DNA from: Candidatus Krumholzibacteriia bacterium
Lineage (GTDB): Bacteria > Krumholzibacteriota > Krumholzibacteriia > LZORAL124-64-63
Assembly (NCBI GenBank): GCA_028718575.1
Contig: JAQULN010000191.1
Coordinates: 1-6,165 of the forward strand
Direction: 5' to 3'
DNA length: 6,165 nucleotides
The translations under genes were made by a program, and so were the position numbers. Each line of letters starts with the position of its first letter. The first letter of the stretch is position 1. The notes beneath the pieces were generated by a model that saw nothing but the letters and a program-made list of their open reading frames with translations, did no database searches and was not told where the DNA came from. Positions 1 through 6,165 of the stretch are shown in pieces.

Positions 1-69
1 ACGTCAAGAAACGAAAGAAGCCGGGGTGCGAATTTCCCGTTTCGTGCTAATCCTGTGCACCGAACCTCG

Positions 70-99
70 GCAAGCGGCGGCGCCGGAGCCGCCGCTTGC
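70..99 (+). promoter_or_regulatory. Perfect 12-bp stem-loop in the leader upstream of sucA
   Basis: The arms at 70-81 (GCAAGCGGCGGC) and 88-99 (GCCGCCGCTTGC) are exact reverse complements around a 6-nt loop, GCCGGA. No T-tract follows on either strand, so it is not a canonical intrinsic terminator. It sits 44 bases before the chosen sucA ATG, so if it is transcribed it lies in the sucA 5' leader. A second small hairpin (CCCCG at 124-128, CGGGG at 132-136) covers the only Shine-Dalgarno-like bases of sucA. Possible roles are leader stabilisation, a pause site, or an element belonging to an upstream gene outside the window. The pairing is seen directly; the function is inference. No clear sigma70-type promoter is visible in 1-69. 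Confidence 0.45.
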
Positions 100-143
100 G
101 TGCCGCCAGCGACGCCGGACCCTCCCCGCGACGGGGCTGGACG

Positions 144-2918
144 ATGACGCCAGAGCTGAACGTCCCCAATACGCTCTCGCTGGCCTTCAGCGAGGAGTTG
201 TACGCCGCCTGGCGCGAGAATCCCGAGAGCGTCCCCGCCAACTGGCGCGCCTATTTCGCGTCCCTGAGCCTCGGCGACAGCGTGACCCCGGCCGATGCGG
301 CCACGGTCGGCCGGCGGCAGCTCGAACTGGCCGAGCGCCAAAACCGGGTCGATCGGCTGATCCGCAACTACCGCGTCCGCGCCCACAACATCGCGCGGGT
401 CAACCCGCTGGGTCCGCCCCCGCCGCCGTCGGAAGAACTGACGCTCGACTACTACGGCTTCACCGAAGCCGACCTGGACCTGCCGTTCTCGGCCGGCAGC
501 CTCGCGCTCGGCGAGTTCCTGCCCCTGCGCGAAATCTTGCGCCAGCTGCAGGCCACGTACACACGCTCGATCGGCGTCCAGTTCATGCACATCGACGATA
601 TCGAGTGCCGCCGCTGGCTGTATCGCCGCATGGAGAGCTGCGAGAACCGCATCGAGCTGCCCGTCGCGCACCAGATCGACATCCTGACTCGGCTGACTGA
701 CGCGGTCCTGCTCGAGGAGTTCATCCAGAAGAAATACATCGGCGCGAAGAGTTTTTCGCTCGAGGGCGCCGAGAGCCTGATCCCCTTGCTCGCGCAGTCG
801 ATCGAGTACGCCGGCAGCCAGGGGATCGAGGACATCGTCCTCGGTATGCCCCACCGCGGGCGCCTGAACGTCCTGGCCAACATCATGGGCAAGAGCCCCG
901 GCCAGATCTTCGCCGAGTTCGAGGACCGCGAACCCGATCTGTTCCTCGGCCACGGCGACGTCAAGTACCACAAGGGCTTCCACAGCGACTGGCCCTGCCG
1001 CGACGGCCGCTCGGTGCACCTGGCCCTCTGCTTCAATCCCAGCCACCTGGAGTTCGTCAACCCGGTGGCCGTGGGCCGGGTGCGCGCCAAGCAGGACCGG
1101 CTCGGCGACCGCGATTTTTCGCGCGGCATGGCGATCCTGATCCACGGCGACGCGGCGTTCATCGGCGAAGGCATCGTGCAGGAAACGTTGAACCTCTCCG
1201 AGCTGGCGGGTTACCGCACCGGCGGCACCCTGCACGTCGTGGTCAACAACCAGATCGGGTTTACGACCCTGCCCCACGACGCGCGCTCGACCCGCTACTG
1301 CACCGACGTCGCCAAGATGCTGCAGATCCCGATTTTCCACGTCAACGGCGAGGATCCCGAAGCCGTCACGCAGGCGGTGACCCTGGCGCTGGACTACCGG
1401 CGCGAGTTCAAGCGCGACGTGGTCATCGACATGCTCTGCTACCGGCGCCGCGGCCATAACGAGAGCGACGAACCGGCGTTCACGCAGCCGTTGCTCTACG
1501 AGCAGATCCGCCGCCGCAAGTCCGTGCGCGAGGGTTATCTCGGACACCTCGTCAAGCTGGGGCAGGTCACGATCGAGACGGCCGACCGCATCGCCGCCGA
1601 ACGCCGCGCCGTGCTGGAGGCCTGCTTCGACGGCGTCCGGCAGGAAAAGTTGGACGCGCCGCAGACGAGCAAGCGGCCGGTGACCAGCGTGGTCTGGCGG
1701 CAGTACGCCGGCGGCCCGGAGAGCGTCGTGCCCGACATCGACACCGGCGTGCCCGTCGACCGGCTCCGCGACCTGCTCCGCCGCCTCACAGTGTTGCCCG
1801 CCGATTTCACCCCTCACCGCAAACTGCCGCGCCTGCTGGAACAGCGGCGGCAGATGGCCGACGGTGAGATCCCGCTGGACTGGTCCGCCGCCGAGGCCCT
1901 TGCCATGGCCACGCTGGCCACGGCCGGCCACCGCGTTCGGGTCAGTGGCCAGGACTCCGAGCGCGGGACGTTTAGCCACCGCCACGCCGTCCTGCACGAC
2001 GTCCGCACCGGCGCGCGCTACATGCCGTTGCAGCACTTGAACGCCGGCCAGGCGCCGGTCGAGATCTACAACAGTCCACTGTCCGAAGCCGGCGTCCTCG
2101 GCTTCGAATACGGCTACAGCCTGAACGCCCCGGACGCCCTGGTCGTCTGGGAAGCGCAGTTCGGCGACTTCTTCAACGCCGCCCAGGTCATCGTCGACCA
2201 GTTCATCGCGAGCGCCGAAGCCAAATGGCGGTTCCTGTCGGGCCTGGTCCTCTTGCTGCCGCACGGTTTCGAGGGCATGGGACCCGAGCACAGCAGCGCC
2301 CGGATCGAGCGCTTTCTGGATCTGGCCGCCGAGGACAACCTGCAGATGGCGCAGCCGACTACGCCGGCGCAGCTCTTCCACCTGCTGCGCCGCCAGGTGC
2401 TGCGACCGTGGCGCAAGCCGCTGATCGTGATGACGCCCAAGAGCATGCTGCGCGCGCCCGAGATGGCCTCGCCCCTCGCAGATCTGGCCGGCGGCTCGTT
2501 CCGGCGAATCATCGACGACCCGCGGCGCGCGCAGGCTGCCGAGCGAGCGCGGGAGATCCTCGCCTGCTCCGGCAAGATCTACTTCGAGCTGGAGGCGCAG
2601 CGCCGGCGGCTCGGGCGACAGGACCTGCACATCGTGCGCATCGAGCAGCTCTACCCCCTGCCGGCGTCGCTGCTGGAGTCGCACCTCGCGGATTACCCGG
2701 CCGCAGTCCCGGTGCGCTGGGTGCAGGAAGAGCCGGAGAACATGGGCGCCTGGCCGCATCTGCGCACCCGGTTCGGCGACATGCTGCCGGGCGGAAGACC
2801 GCTGCGCGCTGTTTGCCGGCCGGTATCCGCGTCGCCCGCGACGGGGTCGTCCGCCAGCCACAAGCTCGAGCACCTGCTCCTGTTGGAACGCGTGTTCGGT
2901 CCGGACGTGAGAAAATGA
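144..2918 (+). CDS. sucA: 2-oxoglutarate dehydrogenase E1 component (E1o, ThDP-dependent)
   Basis: This enzyme decarboxylates 2-oxoglutarate and transfers the succinyl group to lipoyl-E2 in the cytoplasmic TCA-cycle complex. From ATG 144 it is 924 aa, close to the roughly 930 aa usual for SucA. Residues about 11-45 form the E1o-specific N-terminal segment (EELYAAW, then NWRAYF), which separates it from pyruvate dehydrogenase E1. The family blocks follow: GMPHRGR 234-240 and GDVKYHKG 271-278, whose histidines correspond to the substrate-binding pair of E. coli SucA; NPSHLEFVNP 298-307; and the ThDP/Mg motif, GDAA 335-338 to NN 368-369. HNESDEPAFTQP lies at 438-449. The pyrimidine-binding half has FSHRHAV 610-616, LSEAGVLGFEYGYS 646-659 region and GPEHSSAR 713-720. 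An in-frame TTG at 96 would add 16 residues, but it lies inside a stem-loop and adds no family sequence, so ATG 144 is preferred. Its Shine-Dalgarno (GGGG 133-136) is weak. No active-site change is seen. Confidence 0.97.
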   Translation: MTPELNVPNTLSLAFSEELYAAWRENPESVPANWRAYFASLSLGDSVTPADAATVGRRQLELAERQNRVDRLIRNYRVRAHNIARVNPLGPPPPPSEELTLDYYGFTEADLDLPFSAGSLALGEFLPLREILRQLQATYTRSIGVQFMHIDDIECRRWLYRRMESCENRIELPVAHQIDILTRLTDAVLLEEFIQKKYIGAKSFSLEGAESLIPLLAQSIEYAGSQGIEDIVLGMPHRGRLNVLANIMGKSPGQIFAEFEDREPDLFLGHGDVKYHKGFHSDWPCRDGRSVHLALCFNPSHLEFVNPVAVGRVRAKQDRLGDRDFSRGMAILIHGDAAFIGEGIVQETLNLSELAGYRTGGTLHVVVNNQIGFTTLPHDARSTRYCTDVAKMLQIPIFHVNGEDPEAVTQAVTLALDYRREFKRDVVIDMLCYRRRGHNESDEPAFTQPLLYEQIRRRKSVREGYLGHLVKLGQVTIETADRIAAERRAVLEACFDGVRQEKLDAPQTSKRPVTSVVWRQYAGGPESVVPDIDTGVPVDRLRDLLRRLTVLPADFTPHRKLPRLLEQRRQMADGEIPLDWSAAEALAMATLATAGHRVRVSGQDSERGTFSHRHAVLHDVRTGARYMPLQHLNAGQAPVEIYNSPLSEAGVLGFEYGYSLNAPDALVVWEAQFGDFFNAAQVIVDQFIASAEAKWRFLSGLVLLLPHGFEGMGPEHSSARIERFLDLAAEDNLQMAQPTTPAQLFHLLRRQVLRPWRKPLIVMTPKSMLRAPEMASPLADLAGGSFRRIIDDPRRAQAAERAREILACSGKIYFELEAQRRRLGRQDLHIVRIEQLYPLPASLLESHLADYPAAVPVRWVQEEPENMGAWPHLRTRFGDMLPGGRPLRAVCRPVSASPATGSSASHKLEHLLLLERVFGPDVRK

Positions 2919-2922
2919 CGTG

Positions 2923-2951
2923 CGGACAGGATAGTTTTTATCTTATATTAA
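2923..2951 (+). promoter_or_regulatory. AT-rich promoter-like island just after sucA
   Basis: Immediately after the sucA stop, bases 2931-2952 are almost all A/T (20 of 22), in sharp contrast to the GC-rich surroundings. A sigma70-like pair can be read as CGGACA (2923-2928, 4/6 to TTGACA) and TATTAA (2946-2951, 4/6 to TATAAT) at 17-bp spacing. A better -10, TATATT (2944-2949, 5/6), has only 15 bp of spacing. Either would start RNA near 2956-2958, at the first base of the next hairpin. It could serve sucB-lpdA or a short RNA. The base composition is seen directly; promoter function is inferred, and the organism's sigma-factor consensus is unknown. Confidence 0.4.
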
Positions 2952-2956
2952 TCGCC

Positions 2957-2988
2957 GAAGGAGGTCGCGTGCCTGGTGTGCCTCCTTC
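2957..2988 (+). promoter_or_regulatory. Hairpin that buries a near-perfect Shine-Dalgarno sequence
   Basis: GAAGGAGG (2957-2964) is the exact reverse complement of CCTCCTTC (2981-2988), giving an 8-bp stem with a 16-nt loop. The left arm is the core of AAGGAGGT (2958-2965), the strongest Shine-Dalgarno match in the window, and a GTG follows at 2969. With the stem closed the site would be inaccessible. The frame from GTG 2969 stays open for 47 codons to TAA 3110-3112, running through the terminator below and ending 13 bases before the sucB ATG. Its third-position GC (29 of 47 codons) looks lower than in the neighbouring genes, so it is not convincing as a conserved protein. The structure is seen; a regulatory role is inference. 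Confidence 0.4.
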
Positions 2989-2998
2989 ATTCCGGGGC

Positions 2999-3041
2999 GC
3001 CGGGGTTCGGTCAGTCATGGTCGGACCCCGGCTTTTTTTTT
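2999..3041 (+). terminator. Strong rho-independent terminator between sucA and sucB
   Basis: The arms 2999-3012 (GCCGGGGTTCGGTC) and 3019-3032 (GGTCGGACCCCGGC) pair over 14 bp with three G-U wobbles and no mismatch. The loop is AGTCAT (3013-3018) and nine T follow directly (3033-3041). This is the textbook form for the + strand. It lies 80 bases after the sucA stop and 84 bases before the sucB ATG, so it should cut or reduce readthrough from sucA into sucB-lpdA unless it is conditionally overridden. The last nine bases of the stem (GACCCCGGC, 3024-3032) can also pair exactly with GCCGGGGTC at 3100-3108, just before the sucB ribosome-binding site. Confidence 0.88.
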
Positions 3042-3125
3042 GCGGAAACTGCGCCTATCTTGGTTTGGCTTGCCTTTCGGCGCGGTCGGGACGGCGCGCG
3101 CCGGGGTCGTAAAGGAACGGCAACC

Positions 3126-4367
3126 ATGGCGATTGAAGTCAGGATCCCCGAACTGGGCGAATCGATCAGCGAAGTCCAGGTGGCCGAATGGCGGCGCCAG
3201 GTCGGCGACCTCGTTGACGTTGACGAACCTCTGGCGGAGATCGACTCGGACAAAGCCACGGTCGAACTGCCGGCGCCGGCCGCGGGCCGGCTGACCGAGA
3301 TCCGGGTCCAGGCCGGCCAGTACTGCAAGGTAGGCGACGTGGTGGCGGTGATCGACGAACACGCCGCGAAGGATGCATCGCCGCCCGCCAACGCGAGCCC
3401 CGCGGCAGCGAAGGACGCCCCGCCGCCCACCGGCAACCAGGCGCCGCCCGTCGCCAAGACCGCCGGCGCGCCGATCATGCCGGCCGCGCAACGCTTGTTG
3501 GCGCAATCCGGCCTGCCGGCCGATCGCGTGCCGGGCACCGGCCCCGGCGGCCGTGTCTTGAAAGAGGACGTGGAGCGCGCCGTGGCCGCCAAAGCGCGGG
3601 ACGCCGCCACCGGCGCGGCCGGCGGCCCCGCAGAACCCGCGCCGGCGGCGCGGCCGCTCGCCGGCGCGCGCGAGGAGCGCACGCGTCCGATGAGCCCGAT
3701 CCGGCGCCGGATCGCCGAACGGCTGGTCGCCGCGCAACGCACCGCCGCCCTCTTGACCACGTTCAACGAGATCGACATGAGCGCCATCAAGGCGATGCGG
3801 GAACGCCACCAGGACGCCTTCCAGGCGCGGTACGGCGTCAAGCTTGGATTCATGAGCTTTTTTACCAAGGCGGTGATCGAAGCACTGCGGCTCGTGCCGC
3901 AGCTCAACAGCGAGATCCGCGGGCAGGACATCGTCGAGCGCGACTTCTATGACATCGGCATCGCAATCGGCAGCGGCAAGGGCCTGGTAGTGCCCGTTCT
4001 GCGCAACGCTGAAACGCTCGGCTTCGGCGAGATCGAGCGCCGGATCGCCGATTTCGCGACGCGGGCGCAAGCGAAGAAACTGGACCTCGCCGAACTCGAA
4101 GGCGGCACCTTCACGATCAGCAACGGTGGAGTGTACGGCTCGCTATTGTCGACGCCGATCGTCAACCCGCCGCAAAGCGGTGTGCTGGGCCTGCACGTCA
4201 TCCAGGACCGGCCCGTCGTGCGCGACGGCGCGGTCGTGGTCCGGCCCATGATGTACGTGGCCCTGACGTACGATCATCGCGTCGTCGACGGTCGCGAAGG
4301 AGTCGCCTTCCTGAAACACATCAAGGAATGCATCGAAGCGCCCGAGCGCATGATGCTGGAGATCTGA
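3126..4367 (+). CDS. sucB: 2-oxoglutarate dehydrogenase E2 component, dihydrolipoyl succinyltransferase
   Basis: E2o forms the core of the complex and transfers the succinyl group from its lipoyl arm to CoA, giving succinyl-CoA. It is 413 aa, a normal length for single-lipoyl E2o. One lipoyl domain spans residues 2-76, with the lipoylated lysine K43 in DSDKA. An Ala/Pro-rich linker (about 78-114) leads to the peripheral subunit-binding domain (about 117-153, MPAAQRLLAQSGL to GPGGRVLKEDVE), which holds E1/E3. A second Ala/Pro linker reaches to about 187, and the acyltransferase domain covers about 188-413. TTFNEIDMS (211-219) and ISNGGVYGSLLSTPIVNPPQ (331-350) are E2o signatures that distinguish it from pyruvate or branched-chain E2. 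Catalytic H384 and D388 lie in YDHRVVDG. The start is fixed by the lipoyl domain beginning at once (MAIEVRIPELGES) and by AAAGGA at 3111-3116, nine bases upstream. The frame is open upstream to 2976, but that stretch matches nothing in E2. The stop is 2 bp before lpdA. Confidence 0.97.
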   Translation: MAIEVRIPELGESISEVQVAEWRRQVGDLVDVDEPLAEIDSDKATVELPAPAAGRLTEIRVQAGQYCKVGDVVAVIDEHAAKDASPPANASPAAAKDAPPPTGNQAPPVAKTAGAPIMPAAQRLLAQSGLPADRVPGTGPGGRVLKEDVERAVAAKARDAATGAAGGPAEPAPAARPLAGAREERTRPMSPIRRRIAERLVAAQRTAALLTTFNEIDMSAIKAMRERHQDAFQARYGVKLGFMSFFTKAVIEALRLVPQLNSEIRGQDIVERDFYDIGIAIGSGKGLVVPVLRNAETLGFGEIERRIADFATRAQAKKLDLAELEGGTFTISNGGVYGSLLSTPIVNPPQSGVLGLHVIQDRPVVRDGAVVVRPMMYVALTYDHRVVDGREGVAFLKHIKECIEAPERMMLEI

Positions 4368-4369
4368 CC

Positions 4370-5773
4370 ATGACCGAACGGCAGCACGACCTGGTGATCA
4401 TCGGCGCCGGGCCCGGCGGCTACGTGGCCGCCATCCGCGCGGCGCAGTTGGGCCTGGACACCGCCTGCGTCGAGCGCGAGCCGCGCCTCGGCGGCACCTG
4501 CCTGCGGGTGGGTTGCGTCCCGAGCAAGGTCCTGCTCGAAAGCAGCGAGCAGTACCACGAGCTGCGCGGGGGCAATCTGGCCGCCCGCGGCATCAAGACC
4601 GAGGCCGTCTCGCTCGACCTCCCAGCGATGCTTGCCCGCAAGGACAAATTGGTCGGCGAGCTGACCGACGGGGTCGCCGGTCTGTTCAAAAAGAACAAGG
4701 TGACCCGCTACGAAGGCACCGGCCGCCTGGACGGAGCCGGCAAGGTGGCGGTCGCAGGCAAGGATGCGGCGTTACTGTCCGCCAAGCACGTGCTGATCGC
4801 GACCGGCAGCGTGCCGGCCTCGTTGCCGGGCATCGAGATGGACGGCGAGGTGATCGGCGATTCCACGACGGCGTTGTCTTACGCCGAGGTCCCGCGGCAC
4901 CTGGTGGTGATCGGCGCGGGGTACATCGGGCTGGAGTTGGGCTCGGTCTGGCGGCGCCTGGGCGCCGAGGTCACCGTGGTCGAGTACCTCGACCGGATTC
5001 TGCCCGGCACCGATCTGGAGATCGCCCGCGAGGCGTTGAAGCTCTTCAAGAGGCAGGGAATGCAGTTCGTGCTGAAGGCCCGGGTCACGGGTGCCCGCCG
5101 CCAGGAGGGCGACGGCAAGACCGGCGCCGTGGTCGAGATCGAGGGGCGCGATCCGCTCGCCGCCGACCGCGTGCTCGTCGCCGTCGGCCGCAAGCCGCAC
5201 ACGGACGATCTGGGGCTCGCGTCGCTAGGCATCGCGCTCGACGAGCGCGGGCGCATCCCCGTCAATGAGCATTTCGAGACGACCGCGGCAGGCGTGTACG
5301 CCATCGGCGACGTCATCGACGGGCCGATGCTGGCGCACAAGGCCGAAGAAGAAGGCATCGCCTGTGTCGAACGGATCGTGACGGGCTGGGGGCACGTCGA
5401 TCGCGGCACGATTCCAGGCGTCTGCTACACCGATCCCGAGATCGCCGGGGTCGGCCGCACCGAGGAGCAGCTCACTGAAGACGGCACGCCGTTCCGCAAA
5501 GGCATCTTTTTCTTCCGCGCCAATAGCCGCGCGCGCGCCCTCGATCGTATCGACGGGCGCGTGAAGATCCTCGCCCACGCCCAGACCGACCGCATCCTGG
5601 GTGTGCACATGATCGGGCCGCGCGCCGGCGACCTGATCGCCGAGGCGGTGGCGGCGATGAGCTTCGGCGCCAGCAGCGAGGACCTGGCCCGCGTCTGCCA
5701 CGCGCACCCCACGTTGAGCGAGGCCGTCAAAGAAGCGGCCTTGGCGGTCGCCGGGCGGGCGCTGCACGCCTGA
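4370..5773 (+). CDS. lpdA: Dihydrolipoyl dehydrogenase (E3)
   Basis: This FAD flavoprotein reoxidises the dihydrolipoyl arm of E2 and passes electrons to NAD+. It acts as a homodimer in the cytoplasm. It is 467 aa, the usual length. The FAD-binding fold opens with GAGPGG (12-17). The redox disulfide is C44/C49 in GGTCLRVGCVPSK (41-53). The NAD-binding fold has GAGYIG (182-187). The second FAD motif is AIGDV (311-315) followed by LAHKAEEEG (321-329). The dimerisation domain ends with the active-site HAHPTLSE (444-451), providing H444, H446 and E451. Arg46 replaces the Asn often seen in CLNVGC, a substitution I do not expect to harm activity. The start ATG 4370 is supported by GGAG at 4358-4361, inside the end of sucB, and by the family N-terminus beginning at once. 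The 2-bp spacing from sucB implies one transcript and translational coupling. It may also serve pyruvate dehydrogenase if no other E3 exists in the genome. Confidence 0.97.
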   Translation: MTERQHDLVIIGAGPGGYVAAIRAAQLGLDTACVEREPRLGGTCLRVGCVPSKVLLESSEQYHELRGGNLAARGIKTEAVSLDLPAMLARKDKLVGELTDGVAGLFKKNKVTRYEGTGRLDGAGKVAVAGKDAALLSAKHVLIATGSVPASLPGIEMDGEVIGDSTTALSYAEVPRHLVVIGAGYIGLELGSVWRRLGAEVTVVEYLDRILPGTDLEIAREALKLFKRQGMQFVLKARVTGARRQEGDGKTGAVVEIEGRDPLAADRVLVAVGRKPHTDDLGLASLGIALDERGRIPVNEHFETTAAGVYAIGDVIDGPMLAHKAEEEGIACVERIVTGWGHVDRGTIPGVCYTDPEIAGVGRTEEQLTEDGTPFRKGIFFFRANSRARALDRIDGRVKILAHAQTDRILGVHMIGPRAGDLIAEAVAAMSFGASSEDLARVCHAHPTLSEAVKEAALAVAGRALHA

Positions 5774-5817
5774 TCCGCGAACAGCCTCAACGCCGCCACC
5801 CTCACAAAAGGCGCCGG
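5774..5817. other. Short convergent gap between lpdA and the barrel gene
   Basis: These 44 bases separate the stop of lpdA (TGA, 5771-5773) from the stop of the opposing gene (TAG on the - strand, 5818-5820). I find no stable hairpin with a T-tract on either strand, only a short AAAA at 5806-5809 and the 6-bp palindrome GGCGCC. Transcription of both units therefore ends either inside the opposing gene or by a factor-dependent route that leaves no visible signature here. Confidence 0.5.
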
Positions 5818-6165
5818 CTAGAACCGGAAGCGCAAGTGCGCGCTGATGCTGTTGGCATCGCTGACGAGGTTCAGCCTGCCCTCGAGATCCAAGGACGGAC
5901 TCAACGCGAAGCCGCCGCCGAGCGCCAGACCGATTTCCGTGTCGGTGTCGGACCTGTCTTCGTTGTCGAATTCCACCTTCGAACGACCGATCACGAATCC
6001 GAGGCCGCCGAGCAAGTACGCCGGCGAATCGGTGAGGTGGTACTCGGCGAGGGCCAGGATCGGGATCATGCTGAACGAGTAGTCCCCGCCCGGGTAGTCC
6101 TCGGTCAGGAAATGAATATACGACACTTCGCCGCGGAAGTTCAGCTCGGCCGAATGAGGAACGGA
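5818..6165 (-). CDS. Outer-membrane beta-barrel protein, C-terminal part (5' end outside the window)
   Basis: Only the last 115 codons are visible. The frame has no stop up to the window edge, so the GTG at 6124-6126 is probably internal and the true start lies beyond 6165. The visible part reads as about six amphipathic beta strands with alternating polar and hydrophobic residues: AELNFRGEVSYIHF, YSFSMIPILALAEYHL, AYLLGGLGFVIGRSKVEF, TEIGLALGGGFALS, LDLEGRLNLVS and SISAHLRFRF. Short turns join them, plus one acidic loop (DNEDRSDTD). The protein ends in aromatic-Arg-Phe at the C-terminus (HLRFRF), the beta-signal recognised by the BAM insertion machinery in diderm bacteria. The signal peptide would lie in the missing part. 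It resembles small OmpA/OmpW-type or porin-like barrels in general character, but I do not recognise a specific family and cannot assign a ligand. It is convergent with lpdA, with no sign of a functional link to the dehydrogenase. Confidence 0.82.
   Translation of the reverse strand, partial: SVPHSAELNFRGEVSYIHFLTEDYPGGDYSFSMIPILALAEYHLTDSPAYLLGGLGFVIGRSKVEFDNEDRSDTDTEIGLALGGGFALSPSLDLEGRLNLVSDANSISAHLRFRF

Noticed and set aside
8..45. Short inverted repeat (ACGAAA 11-16 with TTTCGT 40-45) near the window start
   Set aside because: Only 6 bp with a 23-nt spacer and an overlapping alternative match (GAAACG/CGTTTC); consistent with chance.
96..143. TTG start 16 codons upstream of the sucA ATG
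   Set aside because: It lies in the right arm of the 70-99 stem-loop, and the added residues do not look like the E1o N-terminus. ATG 144 gives a family-typical start, although its ribosome-binding site is weak.
26..700. Open frame of 224 codons overlapping the start of sucA
   Set aside because: Arg/Pro/Ala-rich low-complexity translation in a shifted frame over a confidently assigned gene; no recognisable domain.
3092..3103. 12-bp palindrome CGGCGCGCGCCG before the sucB ribosome-binding site
   Set aside because: It is simple alternating GC sequence in GC-rich DNA, with at most a 4-bp stem and 4-nt loop; not convincing as an operator without other copies.
2225..3112. Open frame running from inside sucA to just before sucB
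   Set aside because: The part inside sucA is a shifted-frame shadow. Only its last segment after 2969, which follows a strong Shine-Dalgarno, was worth discussing, and it appears under findings.
2976..3125. N-terminal extension of sucB from an in-frame GTG at 2976
   Set aside because: The extra 50 residues pass through the terminator, match nothing in E2 proteins, and the lipoyl domain begins directly at the ATG at 3126, which has its own ribosome-binding site.
3015..4070. Long antisense open frame (351 codons) opposite sucB, and a second one of 306 codons at 3011-3931
   Set aside because: Both are rich in Ala, Arg and Gly, match no family I know, lie entirely over sucB and its leader, and are expected by-products of GC-rich, G/C-ending codons on the coding strand.
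144..5773. Pyruvate or branched-chain 2-oxoacid dehydrogenase complex
   Set aside because: The long fused E1 with the SucA-type N-terminal segment and the TTFNEIDMS and NPPQSGVLG-type signatures of E2 are specific to the 2-oxoglutarate enzyme.

Overview
The window holds the three structural genes of a 2-oxoglutarate dehydrogenase complex in catalytic order on the + strand: sucA (E1o, 144-2918), sucB/odhB (E2o, 3126-4367) and lpdA (E3, 4370-5773). The 3' part of a convergent gene for an outer-membrane beta-barrel protein lies on the - strand (5818 to beyond 6165). The DNA is strongly GC-rich with G/C-ending codons throughout. The outer-membrane barrel, with a C-terminal phenylalanine, points to a diderm (Gram-negative-type) bacterium with an oxidative TCA cycle. 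The phylum cannot be fixed from this window alone. I see no mobile element, tRNA, rRNA, CRISPR array or sign of recent transfer.

Layout: 1-143 is a leader with no convincing gene, holding a perfect 12-bp stem-loop at 70-99 and a weak ribosome-binding site. sucA follows. The sucA-sucB junction (2919-3125) is the most unusual part. It has an AT-rich promoter-like island, then a hairpin that buries a near-consensus Shine-Dalgarno sequence, then a textbook intrinsic terminator (14-bp stem plus nine T), and only then the ribosome-binding site of sucB. sucB and lpdA are 2 bp apart and should be cotranscribed and translationally coupled. A 44-bp gap with no visible terminator separates lpdA from the convergent barrel gene.

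How the genes work together: E1o decarboxylates 2-oxoglutarate with ThDP and transfers the succinyl group to the lipoyl lysine of E2o. E2o passes it to CoA, giving succinyl-CoA, and E3 reoxidises dihydrolipoamide with FAD and NAD+. All expected active-site motifs are present and no gene is broken, so the enzymology looks standard. The novelty, if any, is in how the sucA-sucB junction is regulated: it reads either as a terminator plus separate promoter, a short RNA of about 85 nt, or an attenuator-type leader for sucB-lpdA.
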